From contig CM048845.1 of the NCBI GenBank assembly GCA_026545225.1, positions 108,078,533 through 108,142,532 of the forward strand: a DNA stretch of 64,000 nucleotides. Direction: 5' to 3'. This DNA is from Cornus controversa (Eukaryota; Streptophyta; Magnoliopsida; Cornales; Cornaceae). Positions 1 through 13,790 of the stretch are shown here, piece by piece (the first letter of the stretch is position 1; each line of letters starts with the position of its first letter). The notes below the pieces were generated by a model, which ran no database searches, had not been told where the DNA came from, and saw only the letters and a list, made by a program, of their open reading frames with translations. The position numbers and the translations under genes were made by a program.

Positions 1-390
1 CAGCCCAGGCCGGGTGTTGCCGGGTGTTGCCGGGCCTAGCCAGGCTTTGCCTGGCCAGGCCAGGCGCTGCCCGGCCAAGTCGGGCGTTGTTAGGCTCAGC
101 CAGGCGCTGCCCGGCCAAGCCGGGCGCTGTCGGGCCCAGCCAGGTGCTACCTGGTCAGGCCAAGCGCTGCTAGGCCAAGCCGGGCGCTGTCAGGCCCAGC
201 CAGGCACTGCCCGGCCAGGCCAAGAGCTGCTGGGCCCAACCAAGCGCTGCTGAGCCCAGGTCGGGCGCTGCCAGGCCCAGCTAGGCACTTCCCAGCCTAG
301 GCCGGGCGCTACTGGGCCCAGCCAAGCGCTGTAGGGCCCAAGCCTGGCGCTGCCAGGCCTAGCCAGGCATTACCCGCCCGGGCCCGCGCA
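1..390. repeat. GC-rich minisatellite, 20-21 bp unit
   Basis: About 18 imperfect copies of a 20-21 bp unit, consensus near GCGCTGCCAGGCCCAGCCAG, run from the window edge to about 380. The tract is far more GC-rich than anything else in the window and stops abruptly at a short (TA)n run (about 401-418). The long open frame across it (14-253) is a by-product of the repeat and has no ATG start. The array probably continues to the left of the window. Confidence 0.85.
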
Positions 391-520
391 AAAAGAAATA
401 TATATATATATATACATATGTATTATGTTTAAAATTCACTGGCCAAGATAAAGCCTAGTAGAGCAGCCAAAGTGTTAATAAGGCCCGACAAGCAACCCTC
501 ATAAATAGGGGGCATCTGAT

Positions 521-1264
521 TAGGGGTGCACACGGTACGGTTCCTCACGGTTCTTGGTGGAACCGGAACCGGAACCGTTACCAACGGTTCCTGATTTTCA
601 GAATCGGAACCGGAACCGTTAAGGGTTGGAACCGTGAGGAACCGTACCGCGGTTCTCGGTATGGTTCCGGTTCCGAACCGCGGTTCCTTAGGATTTTTTT
701 TTATTTTTTATTTTTTTATTTTTTTAATGAAGCTTGAAAATACAAAATATATATATATATATATATTCATTAAATAAATGTGAGACCTACAAATTGTAGG
801 CTACAATCTAAAAATGGCACCCTATATATATATAATTATTATATTATATTATAGATATATATACATTACATATAATGTATATATATTATGTCTAGTAATT
901 ATATTATCATATAATTATTATATATAATATATGATAATATAATTATTATACATAATATATATACATTATATATAATTATTATATGTAATGTATATATATA
1001 TATATATATTATATATAGTTATTATATTATATATATATATATACACATATTTAATATAAAACGGTTCCGGTTCCGGTTCCAAGGAACCGTTACCCCCAAT
1101 GGTTCCGGTACGGTTCTACTAGTCCTGGAACCGGAACCGGAACCGTTGGTAACGGTTCCTAATTTTAGGAACCGGAACCGGAACCGTAGCCACGTTTCGG
1201 TATGGTTCCGGTACGGTTCCCCTCGGTTCCGGTTCCGGTTCCCACGATTCTTTGTGCACCCCTA
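521..1264. mobile_element. hAT-type non-autonomous element with GGTTCC-rich arms
   Basis: The ends form a perfect 12-bp terminal inverted repeat, TAGGGGTGCACA at 521 and its complement ending at 1264. An 8-bp target duplication, CATCTGAT, lies at 513-520 and 1265-1272. TIR sequence and 8-bp duplication are hAT hallmarks. Both arms (about 533-690 and 1060-1250) are dense in GGTTCCGGTTCC and its complement GGAACCGGAACC, and the middle is a (TA)-rich core. No coding capacity is visible. Confidence 0.85.
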
Positions 1265-1272
1265 CATCTGAT

Positions 1273-1663
1273 AGAGTATTTGACTAGAATTGTGAAACGT
1301 GTAACGTGAAGGTTGAGTTCAAGGTGGCATGGATAGGGAGTCTAATTTAACCGGGATTAATCTCTCTACAGGAGCCAGTCTCCTACTATAACACAGTCGG
1401 ACTTCTCTATCTCCAGGAGCCAGTCTCCTACTATGACACAGTCTCACTTGACCGCTATAAATACCGAGACAGTCCATATATACCAGGTACGCAATTAGTA
1501 ACCCCCTGAGTTCCTTTACAGCTTGGAAAGCCCTTTCAATTTCTGACTTGATCGTCGGAGTGTAGTCGACTGGCACTGCGCCGGTGCCCTCTCGATTACT
1601 CTTCTCTTGTCCTTTTTTACAGGTTGGCGTTTGACTAGTTCGAGGTGAATTTTTGCTTCATCA
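1273..1663. other. Unassigned stretch with a 45-bp tandem duplication
   Basis: Left flank of duplicated block A. The only structure seen is a two-copy 45-bp tandem repeat, starting at about 1371 and 1416, with the core GGAGCCAGTCTCCTACTAT. The minus-strand frame over it (1319-1576) repeats a CxSRRLAP motif because of the DNA duplication, and I recognise no protein in it. Confidence 0.5.
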
Positions 1664-4578
1664 GACTGTAAAAAAAGTTAGAATTTCTCATACACGTGAG
1701 TTTCAAATAAGAAAAAAAAAAATTATGCTCATATCATTTAACCAAATTTTAGGCACAAGTCTAACTATCATGAAGAAGCTTTGTCTTCCGGCAATTTGTA
1801 GCCCAACAATTTTGGGACTATTTGATTTAGTTTTGAGAACAATTTTCTGTTTTTAGAGAATTGAAAAAACTATAAACTTCTGAAAATTATTTTATGAAAA
1901 CTTAATTAAGAGAATTTTTGTTTTCACATAGTTTTCTAAAATCAATTATCCTTTTTTCGATCTTGAAAATATTTTTTAAAAAAAAAACTAAACATGCCAC
2001 ATTTCCAATTTTCAGAAATAAATTCTATAACAATTAGAACTCTATGTTAATTAAACTAATACCAACATTCCACATATGTTTGATAAGTCAATTTCTTAAT
2101 TCTAAAGAGAGTAAACGTTTATCCAATTAAGTGTGTTTGATAACGCAATTTGAATATCACTCAAAATGATAAACATTACTTAAAATGAGATAAAATTGTA
2201 AGTGAGAAGATATCACTTAACACTGAATATTGCTGAACACTAAAAATTTAAAAAGATATCAAAATATATATATTTTTAATTACAATTTAAGAACTTCAGC
2301 ACTTAAAATTCAACATTTAAAATTTTTAGTACTTAATTTTATTTTTATCAAACAGCACCTAACTACAATATATAACAAAAGAAAAGAGAAATCAAGTATC
2401 AGCCAAAGAAGAAAGAAAGAAAAGAATAAGGAAAATAAAAGAAAATTTGTAGTTGGACTCTATGGGACACTTTTTGTTTCAATAATGTATTTTATTTTCT
2501 GTTAAATTCATCAACTAGTGTTATGTGATGGATTTAAATTATGATTTAGTGAATGTTTAAATTGGTGATATTTGAAGGTTTGATATATAATAACTTCATG
2601 AATAGATCTCATGTTTATATTCACGATTTGCGAAATTATCACAAAATTTGAGAAATTGTGAGTAATTGTTAATTAGAGAGATGTCTGGACCACATGCATA
2701 TTTGAATTGTGCTACACGCCTAAGATAATTTAAAATTCTGATTTGTCAGCTCATTAGTATATTCAATGTGTTAATTATGCATGCCTCCGTTGACATATTG
2801 TTCTTGTTGAAAGAATTGTGGTTATTGTATATTTGTGATATTATAATTGTATTAATTGTTATAGTAGAGACAATGTATGTATCATGCCTGACAAGAAATA
2901 GAATTGAAAAGGGTATTTTGAAATTTTGTGTAGAGACCGAGTCAAATTTTGATCGATTTTCTTTTTATTCATTATTTTTGTCATAAATACATTTTAAATG
3001 ATGTTTAGCGTGTTATAAATGTGGAAAACATGTTTGAAAACTTGTTTAGAGGTTCTAAGAAGTTTGGAGCGTTTGGATAAATTTGAGAATTTTGAGTCAT
3101 CGGAGCCCAGAACGCGAGTCGGGTGGGTTCAAGAATCCGAAATTTTTTTGAAAAATATTTATTTTTGGTTTTAAACCAAATGAAAATTTTAAAGTGTTAA
3201 GGAAGTGATTTCGGAGTTGTAACCGCTTTTGAAATCGAAAACGGAGGTCAAGGGGAGTTGCAGAGAATCACTCATTCTCTCTTGACCAAACTCACGCCCA
3301 GCCTTTTCTCTTCTCTCCCACTTCATCTCTCTTTCTTCTCTTTTCATTTCGGAAGCTTAAGGCTTGGATTCGGAGGTTCTTGGAATGACAACTTGTAATA
3401 CGGTCAAGAGTTTCGGTTTAAATCGAACAATCTTGGATTTCGGAAAGGTAGAACTTGGTGGAACTCTTGAGGATTAGCTAGAAATTATTCAAATTCGAGG
3501 TGGGGGTGTTTACTCCTTCTTAGTCATCAATTCTAGGGTTTCGATGAATTTGGGGAGGTTTTCATTGAGTTGACATGTATGAGAGAAGTGGGTGGGGCTA
3601 TGGTATTGTGTATTTCACTCTTTTCTTATGATTCTTACATACTAGTATGATGCATTTTATGATATATATATGATATATTGAGTATATATATATATATATA
3701 TGTGATATGAATGAAATGAGAGCATGTTGTGGAATGTATGCATATATGAAATGTATGCCTAGCTTGGAGCATATATGTGACTATATAGATAATGTGTAGT
3801 GAAAATGCATGCTAGAATTAATTATAGCAAGTATGTGAATTGAAAAAACATGAACATTGTATGCTATGTGATATATGTGCTTGATATGCATATATGAGTA
3901 ATTGTCGGAGAATTGGGTAAGTGGGCCGTGCATGGGGTTCGGAGTTGTCCAACCATGTCACGAAAGTGATAAAATTATCCACTAGGGTATGATCATCAGA
4001 GTTGCCCATCATATCAAAGCTGAGGCCTAGAACTCGGAGTTGTCCATAACCTTGTGAGCGTCGGAGTTGCCCACTCACATCTGGCAAAACAAATACATTG
4101 CAAGGGTTGTATGATTCTTTAGAGTTGTCCAAATCATATGGGTGTTATCGGAAGTGTCCAAGGTCACATGATCGTCGGAGTTGACCAATCATGTTTACGT
4201 ATCTGATTATGACATAAAAGATGTAATATCTTGTTGCTTATGTGTTTAAATAGTTAAGCATGACGTGTTGATTAATTAAGTGCATTGTGTTGACTTGACT
4301 TGAGAGTATTGAATATACTATGTAATGTAGCATTATACATATCATGTAGGTCGGTGTCGGGTTGATTCTTAGGTGGATTGGGGCATTTTTTACTGAGCTC
4401 GTTGATTTGCTCACCCCTTTTTTCTCAAACCTTTTTATAGATAAGGCACCGATGACGGACAAGACTTACGAATCACAATAACATTGTAGACGGGAATCAC
4501 AGTAACATTGTAGTTTTTCTCTTAACGAAGACCAACTATATTAGCCTAAGGAAATCAAATTTGATGTTTAATTTTCAG
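1664..4578. other. Non-coding leader of block A, LTR-like in part
   Basis: No credible gene. It matches 28138-31074 in block B almost throughout. Part of it (about 3000-4470) resembles the control region of a plant LTR: a pyrimidine-rich zone at 3290-3345, a (TA)n run near 3690, the hairpin array at 3931-4193, and a GCTCACCCC motif near 4411 like the one near 35005 in the solo LTR. I could not find TG...CA ends with a target duplication, so LTR status is only an inference. It ends at the acceptor CAG (4576-4578) before the pseudogene exon. Confidence 0.45.
3931..4193. repeat. Array of small hairpins with a shared loop core (copy A)
   Basis: Successive units keep a core TCGGAGTTGYCCA, each flanked by its own short inverted repeat. 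Stems: catgg/ccatg (3931-3957), tatgat/atcata (3988-4013), tgtgag/ctcaca (4053-4079), ataca/tgtat (4093-4112, degenerate core), atgatt/aatcat (4111-4137), catgat/atcatg (4167-4193). Stem sequences differ between units while the core is kept. Two more cores, near 4035 and 4150, have weak stems. No coding frame runs through it. Confidence 0.7.
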
Positions 4579-6870
<2,292 letters not shown>

Positions 6871-7073
6871 AATTATGCAATACTTTGTTTATCGAAGTAA
6901 AATAAATAAATGACAATTATAAGATGTTATTTCTTTGCAAGTTGCAACCATGATGTAAATAATCTTTCAATTTGAGAAATTCTGCAATATCTTGTTACTT
7001 TTATACTTTGATATTGCAAATTTTATTCACATCATAGGAAAGTTAATAAAGGGAGGAGAAATATTAGGTAGAA

Positions 7074-7494
7074 GATCTGATTTTATTAAAATACTTTCTC
7101 AAAAATCTGATTGCGAATCTGCTACTTAAAAAGACTAAAAAGTCAAAAAAAATTCAGGCTAAAAGGTCAATTGGATAAGACTAATCTCATTGGCTAATAA
7201 AATTTAAACAGTAATTTTATATTCATAAGAATTTTACCAATAGGAAATTTGTATTTTATACTATTTTAAGAGATAATATAAAATAGAGAGTTACTAGTGG
7301 TGGTAGTATTCAATAATAATTTCACCAATAATAAATTTCTATTTCATACTATTTTAAGAGATAATATGAAATAAAAAGTTTCAGTAATATTTAATAATTT
7401 ATTTTTCTTTTGAAAAAAGTTTCAAAGCCCCCCAAAAAAAGAAAGAAATCAGACTCGCAATCTGATTTTTGAGAAAGTATTAAAAAAATCAGAT
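7074..7494. mobile_element. MITE-like element downstream of LRR-RLP A
   Basis: Terminal inverted repeats of about 45 bp, beginning GATCTGATTTTATTAAAA on the left with an imperfect complement ending near 7494. The shared motif inside is ACTTTCTCAAAAATC. The interior holds a roughly 100-bp tandem duplication with TATTTTAAGAGATAATAT (about 7230-7310 and 7320-7400). The same element sits at 37475-37964, so it predates the block duplication. The target duplication is not clear, so the superfamily is open. Confidence 0.6.
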
Positions 7495-7751
7495 TTTTTT
7501 TCCCTTCCTAGTTAGTTTCTTGCAAGCAATTTTGTTGATATATTGTTTTCCTTGTACTTCATTGCTTTTATTGAATTACGTTTTAACATTTCAATTTTAT
7601 TGATGTTGTTGTTGTTTAATAAGAGTTCGCTTTACAGAAGAATGCAAGCAAATATAATTTAAATATCATTAATCTAATCAACTTTGGTAGAATAAAATTA
7701 CAACTTAGTCTACAGTGAATGATGATCACCACTCCATTAAAACAAGTACAT

Positions 7752-10700
7752 CTATGTATACATACCTATAAGAACACAAAATTTATTCCACATTCTATCC
7801 ATCAACTGAAAATATACAATTCTCCATGACCTTTTGAATAGTATAGGGCCAAATATGCCCCAAAATCCCACAACAAACCCAAATGCCATGCTCACAAAAA
7901 ACCATTCCACTTCAAATTCATCACCTTCATTGCCACCTTCGTTCCTAACCGTAGGTTTTACGTCATTTACGTTGCAATTGTGAACAAGTGGAGGTCCACA
8001 TAAACCATTGCCAATGAAGCTGGATGCATTGAAACTTTGGAGCTGGGTGCTTAATGGTATTTCTCCAGTCAAATTGTTATAGGACAAATTCAAGTGACTT
8101 AAGAATGTCAAACTTGTCATGCTCGGAGGGATTCCACCAGTAAGATGGTTGAAAGAGAAATCCATAGACTCTAATAATCCCATAGAACCTATGTTCTCAG
8201 GAATCCTTCCCGTCAAAATATTATGTGACAAATTTAACGATCGAAGCCCGAGAAGAAGTGTCAATTCTTTGGGAATCTCTCCTGATAAATTGTTGTCTGA
8301 AAGGTCCATGCTCGTTACGAGTTGAAGAATGGTGCTATATCCTAGCATTTTTCCTTTCATCACCAGAACTGCATTCTCTACAAAGGCTGTAAAAATGTCT
8401 CCAATGGTAGCATCAGAGCTATATAACATCTGGTCACTTGAGTTTTGCTTTATGCTCATGGCACTAAGATTCATGAAACAACTTGGTATGTTTCCCCATA
8501 AATCGTTATGTGCAAGATCCAAGATTTGAAGTGAAACAAGTGCACAAAGTTCTTCTGGAATGTCACTGTGGAACTTATTTGACCGCATGATGAGGATCTT
8601 GAGATTCACAAATCTCTCTCCCATCCACGCTGGTATGCTTCCTGAAAATTTGTTTTCACTCAAGTCCATAGCCATTAACCCTGCACAATTTTGTAACGAG
8701 AAAGGCAATTCTCCAAAAAGGCTATTGTTACGCAAATGCAACGATTTGAGGTGACTTAGAGATCCCATGGAGCTTGGAATTTTCCCGGATAGATTGTTGT
8801 TTCCTAAATTTAGGAATTCAAGCCGATGCCAGCTCATCCAACAATCGGGAATTTCTCCTGATAAAAGATTTCCCTTGAGATTCAGCAGTTGCGAATCCTT
8901 TGGTTGATCAATATTGTAACACAGGAAGTGGGACATAGACCCCGAAAATGAATTGTTAGAAAGATCGACTATACCCGCATTTGAGGATATATGGGGTAAT
9001 GTACCTCCGAATTGGTTAGAACTTAGATCAAGCATCCTAGAAATGGAAAAAATTAAAGGCATATCAACAATCTCACCATAGATATGGTTGTGAGAAATAT
9101 TTAACAAGTAAACCTTGGAAGATAAGTTCCAAAACCAATTGGGAATGACATCTGAAATTCCATTATTGGATAAATCTAGAACCGCTAAATTCTTCTGTGT
9201 ATGAAGCCATGGGGGAAACTGTGGACCCAATTGGCATGAGCCAAGTGTTAGCATATCAAGTTGAAATGGGGGAACCCAAGTTGGACCAACTTGGAAGACC
9301 AAATGATTTCCAGCGCAACCCAATTGTCTTAATCTTGTGAGGTTGGCAAAGTGAACTTCAGATAAAACACCTTGTAATGAATTTCGAGACAGCCAGAGTA
9401 CTTCTAGCTTTGCAAGTTGTCCAAGAGTTTCAGGAACAGGTCCGCTCAAGTTATTACCTGCAATAGCTAAATATTTCAAGGATGATAATCCTCCAAATGA
9501 TACTGGAATGTGACCAGAAAGATAATTATGAACAATATCTAAATATTGTAAGTTCGACAATTCCCCCAAAGTTACAGGAATCTGACCAAAAAGAAAACAA
9601 TCAAAAAGCACGAGGGCTACCAAATTTTTAGATTGTGCGATTTGATGAGCAGCATCAGGAAAATGGCCAGAAAGTTGAGTCGTTGATAAATCTAAAGTTT
9701 CCAATCCATCTAAAATGCATTTGGAGAAAATATTGAAAACTTGTGATATATTGCCACCAATGCTGGTACCTGACAAATTGATTTCATTCAAGTTGCAAAG
9801 ATTTTCAAAAGATCTAGGCAATTCTCCGGCAAGGTTATTAAATGAGAAGTCAAGCATAACCACAGAAGTCAAGTTTCCAATTGCACTAGAGATCACACCT
9901 TGCAAGTGACTTAATGACAAGTCAAGGTATTCAAGATGACTAAAACTATACAGCCAGTCAGGTATGGTAGAATTGAACAAATTGTAGGACAGAATAAGAT
10001 TGCTAAGAAGAGTCATGTTTCGAAGACCTGTAGGGATAGGCCCATGAAATTCACAAACTTGAAGATTAAGAGTATCGAGGCCATTGAGACCGATTAGCAA
10101 CCAATTGGGGATCGAAGATTGAAAGTAGTTGAAGGAAAGATCAAGGCTGGCAAGAGAAGTAAAGTTAACAACTGGTAAAATAGGAAAGTGATCAAGACCG
10201 CAACCAGACAAGTGTAACTCTATCAAAGAAGGGAGCATGTTTGTCACCTGAAGCCAGTCAGATGCTGTGGTAAGGTTGACATAACTCAAATCAATGTGCT
10301 GCAGCAAGGAATGACCATAAATCCATTGGAGATTCTCAACAAAACCACCACGAAGTTTGAGATAGCGCAAACTTGAAAGATTTCCCAGTTGATGAGGAAT
10401 TAGTCCCTCGAAATCTCCAGCAAGATCAAGATATTGCAAACTGGAGAGGTTCCCGAGTTGACGAGGGATTACTCCCCCAAATCCTGCATACGAGAGGTTG
10501 AGATATCTTAAGCTCCCAAAGGAACCAATGAAGATTGGAATTGGAATTCCTCTGAAATCGTTGCTGCTAAGGTCAAAGTGACTCAGTTGCTTCAAATTGA
10601 GCAAGGAAGGGTTTACCTTACCACCCAGCCTGGACCTCACATAAGCTTCACATTCAGCATCAGATGTGCAACCCGCGAGTGGATTTCGAAGGTGGAGCTC

Positions 10701-10958
10701 CTTGACATTGCCAGTTAAGTTGTCACAGACAACTCCAGTCCATTTACAGCAATCCCCTTCACCACCCCAAGAGGAAAGCAGGTTTGATGGATCAATAAGA
10801 TCCTGCTTGAACCTCAAAAGAGCTTCTCTCTCAATTTTAAGACAAGTCACATGAGAGTTCCTCGAGCAGGAGATGATATCAATAGTTACTGGGCTGAGAA
10901 ACAGAAGAAGAAGAAGAATGTTAACTTGTTTCATGGATCTGTCCATGATCATGCCCAC
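7752..10958 (-). CDS. LRR receptor-like protein, EIX/Cf type (copy A)
   Basis: An uninterrupted 1068-residue frame with full receptor-like-protein layout and no kinase domain. A signal peptide covers about residues 1-31 (LLLLLFL core). An LRR N-cap domain follows (EREALLRFKQDLIDP, DCCKWTGVVCDN). I count 29 LRRs of the LxxLxLSxNxLxGxIP type, an island domain (from LSAMSIKQNSSD through NAVLVMKGKMLGYS), then 4 more LRRs. The C-cap has FIGNGLCGPPL. An acidic juxtamembrane stretch precedes one membrane helix (about 1020-1042) and a basic tail of about 26 residues (FKRSWR). The 29-island-4 plan is typical of RLPs that sense extracellular microbial or self ligands at the plasma membrane, usually with SOBIR1/BAK1-type kinases; the ligand here is unknown. 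The first ATG after the TATA box is 10958, and a second in-frame ATG at 10946 matches the start of copy B. Intronless, as usual for this family. Confidence 0.93.
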   Translation of the reverse strand: MGMIMDRSMKQVNILLLLLFLSPVTIDIISCSRNSHVTCLKIEREALLRFKQDLIDPSNLLSSWGGEGDCCKWTGVVCDNLTGNVKELHLRNPLAGCTSDAECEAYVRSRLGGKVNPSLLNLKQLSHFDLSSNDFRGIPIPIFIGSFGSLRYLNLSYAGFGGVIPRQLGNLSSLQYLDLAGDFEGLIPHQLGNLSSLRYLKLRGGFVENLQWIYGHSLLQHIDLSYVNLTTASDWLQVTNMLPSLIELHLSGCGLDHFPILPVVNFTSLASLDLSFNYFQSSIPNWLLIGLNGLDTLNLQVCEFHGPIPTGLRNMTLLSNLILSYNLFNSTIPDWLYSFSHLEYLDLSLSHLQGVISSAIGNLTSVVMLDFSFNNLAGELPRSFENLCNLNEINLSGTSIGGNISQVFNIFSKCILDGLETLDLSTTQLSGHFPDAAHQIAQSKNLVALVLFDCFLFGQIPVTLGELSNLQYLDIVHNYLSGHIPVSFGGLSSLKYLAIAGNNLSGPVPETLGQLAKLEVLWLSRNSLQGVLSEVHFANLTRLRQLGCAGNHLVFQVGPTWVPPFQLDMLTLGSCQLGPQFPPWLHTQKNLAVLDLSNNGISDVIPNWFWNLSSKVYLLNISHNHIYGEIVDMPLIFSISRMLDLSSNQFGGTLPHISSNAGIVDLSNNSFSGSMSHFLCYNIDQPKDSQLLNLKGNLLSGEIPDCWMSWHRLEFLNLGNNNLSGKIPSSMGSLSHLKSLHLRNNSLFGELPFSLQNCAGLMAMDLSENKFSGSIPAWMGERFVNLKILIMRSNKFHSDIPEELCALVSLQILDLAHNDLWGNIPSCFMNLSAMSIKQNSSDQMLYSSDATIGDIFTAFVENAVLVMKGKMLGYSTILQLVTSMDLSDNNLSGEIPKELTLLLGLRSLNLSHNILTGRIPENIGSMGLLESMDFSFNHLTGGIPPSMTSLTFLSHLNLSYNNLTGEIPLSTQLQSFNASSFIGNGLCGPPLVHNCNVNDVKPTVRNEGGNEGDEFEVEWFFVSMAFGFVVGFWGIFGPILFKRSWRIVYFQLMDRMWNKFCVLIGMYT

Positions 10959-11520
10959 AATAGGTTTATGTGTTCTGCATGAGAAAGGAAGGAAGATGTG
11001 ATATTTATAGTGGTTAGTGGAGGAAATTTCATGCCATTTTTCTACAAAAAAAAAAAGTCAAATTTGCTACAAGGGATATGAGCCAAATGTTTAATTTACA
11101 TTAGTTCAGAGAAGAACCTTGTCCCCTTTGGGAGAGCTAGCATTGATCATTTTATGACTTATCGTTTCATAAAAATTAAAAGAAATATTGTTCGAGTGGC
11201 TGGCCAAGGCTTGAAATTTTCGTGATTCTCTTGCATAAATAATTACTAAAAGACATGGAAAGTGGCACTGTCATTAGTGCCATGAAACATCAATTTAGGA
11301 GTGATTGAAACAGTGTAGTCCAGAGACAAACGATTTTACCCTGTTGCGAGGAGAGAAGAAACCAGGTACGTTCCATGGATGTGGATTACTAAGGAATTTA
11401 GTCAAGCGTAAGATCAACGCATCTCCTTTCACTTTCACTTCCACTTTCACTTTTTTTCTCAGAATGTCTTTGCTTCTAGTCTTCCACATTCATTTCAAGT
11501 GCCAAAAGTATAAGTCTTCC
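10959..11520 (-). promoter_or_regulatory. 5' flank and TATA box of LRR-RLP A
   Basis: On the minus strand TATAAATA lies at 11009-11002, about 44 bp before the first ATG. A matching TATA box occurs upstream of copy B. The flank holds CTTCTAGTCTTCCAC with GTGCCAAAAG (about 11473-11508), a motif set that recurs inside the R units downstream. Homology with the copy-B promoter stops at about 11140. Confidence 0.6.
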
Positions 11521-11557
11521 ACACCATAGTGACAAACGATACTGATATTTAATGTAC

Positions 11558-11769
11558 GAGAAATGCTAAATGTCATGAAATTATTTCATGAATTTGTATC
11601 ATGAATGATGTGGCAGGTAACATGGAGGATTAGTATTGGTGGGATTTAGTGATAATATCATGGGACTATGTGTATGGGGGAATCCCACCAATACTAACCC
11701 TCCACGTTACCTGCCACATCATTCATGATACAAATTCATGAAATAATTTCATGATGTGTAGCATTGCTC
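11558..11769. mobile_element. 212-bp MITE with long inverted arms and 9-bp target duplication
   Basis: The 11-bp ends are GAGAAATGCTA and the complement of GAGCAATGCTA. A 9-bp duplication TTAATGTAC lies at 11549-11557 and 11770-11778. The arms (about 80 bp each, including GATGTGGCAGGTAAC) are nearly perfectly complementary, so the insertion looks young. The equivalent place in other R units (24120, 41634, 51222) is uninterrupted. 9-bp duplications point to a Mutator-like origin. Confidence 0.85.
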
Positions 11770-12610
11770 TTAATGTACCACAACACCAACCTCCTAAAAG
11801 ATTTTTGTATGTATCATGTATATTTACTTGTAATATGTACAATCAAATTATATATAAACTTTTGCATAATTATTCTTTTATATTAATGTCAAAATTCTTT
11901 TTGTTTTATTTTGAATCTCAACCTTCACAAATTTATATAATATTTTTACACACTACACTATATTATATACTACTTAAAACTTAGAAGTAGTTAATTGAAT
12001 CACAAAATAATATAATTTTTAAAAGTCTCTTTTTAAATCAAACAAGCTTTCAGAATTTTTATTTAAGTAAAACTAGGATTTTCTTTAATTTTCAATTCAA
12101 GTAAACATATCTTTCGCAAAAAAAAAAAAAAAAAAATTAATTAAAGATTACAGTTTATTGTAGAGATTGATTTACTTTTAATTTAATGTTTTCTCTCAAA
12201 TACTTTGATATAAAATTTTCTTCCAACTCAAATACGTTTTATCTTAATCACATACTTTTTTATCCTTCAAGGCAAGCTTTCTATATTATGTAACTACTAA
12301 TATGTTAAATTTTAAAGAGAATGACAATTATGTCATCATAAGTACAAGAACCAAGCATTTCATCATGTAAGGGCTCTTATGTAATTTGATTGTAAAGGAA
12401 GAAATAATATTAGCTCCCTATTTAAATTGTAAATAATATTAATTTTTTATTTTACACATTCAATACAACTTGACAACTTGCTTAAACTTTAAAATAAAAT
12501 AAAATTTCTATATTTTTGTGATTTTTTTATTATTTTTGCCTGGGCTTAAAACAGGGATATGGACGTAAATTGCTCTCAATGAAAGAACATATCCCTTGTG
12601 CGTAAAACAA

Positions 12611-12650
<40 letters not shown>

Positions 12651-13162
12651 GAGTACTATAAATAACATACCCACATATATATACATAGACGGAGAGAGAA
12701 AGAGAGATAAAGGAATATAGAAGAGTGAGGGACGGAATGAAGAGAGGGGCATATCGATGAGAGAGAGGGTGGGATGGAACAGAGAGAAAGGGGAAGAAAG
12801 AGAGGTGGGATTGAAGAGAGAGAGAAATGAAAGAGAGGGAGAGAAGTGGGATCGAAGAGAAAGAGAGGTTAGATAGAAGAGAAAAACTTCAATTCACGTT
12901 TTGTTCTATGGGTGGAAGATGGATTGAATATGAGTACTCATATTCAACCCAATAGCCCACCAATTAATTAGTTTTTATTTATCCAACTCGTTTTTGACCC
13001 GCATAAGAAAATAAGTCATCTATATCTATTTTTGACTGAGTGAATATGGATGGATCGACAAATTTGCACCCAATTTGCCAACCCCTATCTATTACTTAAG
13101 CTAAAATTGGAAGTGGCTGCCAATAGAAACCAAAACAAGAGTAGCACAACAATTGCAATGAA

Positions 13163-13723
13163 GGGCCCGTTTGGTAACCGTTTATGTTTAGCGTTTACTG
13201 TTTAAGTGTTTATATAAACAGTGTTTATGTTACGATTTTGTTTATCCATAAACATGAGTGTTGTTTGATAACGAAAAAACGTTTGACTTATTTTAAAAAT
13301 CATAAACAGAAAAACATGTTTATTAACCCTAAACTGTTTTTTTTTTATAAAAAAAATCAACACAATAAACTGCATAAAAAGTCAAGTTTATGATACAACA
13401 AATCTATACAACAATAATAGAGCAAAAAATATGCATAAAAAAGAAATAAATAATATTGGGTTACATATATATCTACACACTGCAAATGATACTGTAAATC
13501 TAGAATGACCCACAGCCCAAAAGACCCTAACAACTAGGGGGATGCACATGATTCGGTTCTTTTTAGTTATTGGGAGAATCGGATCAGAACCGTTCCCAAC
13601 GGTTCTTTAATTTTGAAATCGAAATAAATAAGTTCGGTTCAATTCGGTTATTATAGGAGTTGTATTTAACCTTATAATACTTATAATAACTTCATTGTTT
13701 AAAACTTTTACATAACAAAATGT

Positions 13724-13790
<67 letters not shown>

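Noticed and set aside
1319..1576. 85-codon minus-strand frame with a repeated CxSRRLAP motif
   Set aside because: The protein repeat comes directly from a 45-bp DNA duplication, and no family is recognisable.
3931..4193. CRISPR-like array of spaced repeats
   Set aside because: Spacing is irregular, the repeat is only about 13 bp, the genome is a plant, and no cas genes are present.
8119..8754. Plus-strand frames of 60-70 codons opposite the LRR-RLP genes
   Set aside because: They are shadows of the LRR codon pattern and recur at the same places in both paralogs.
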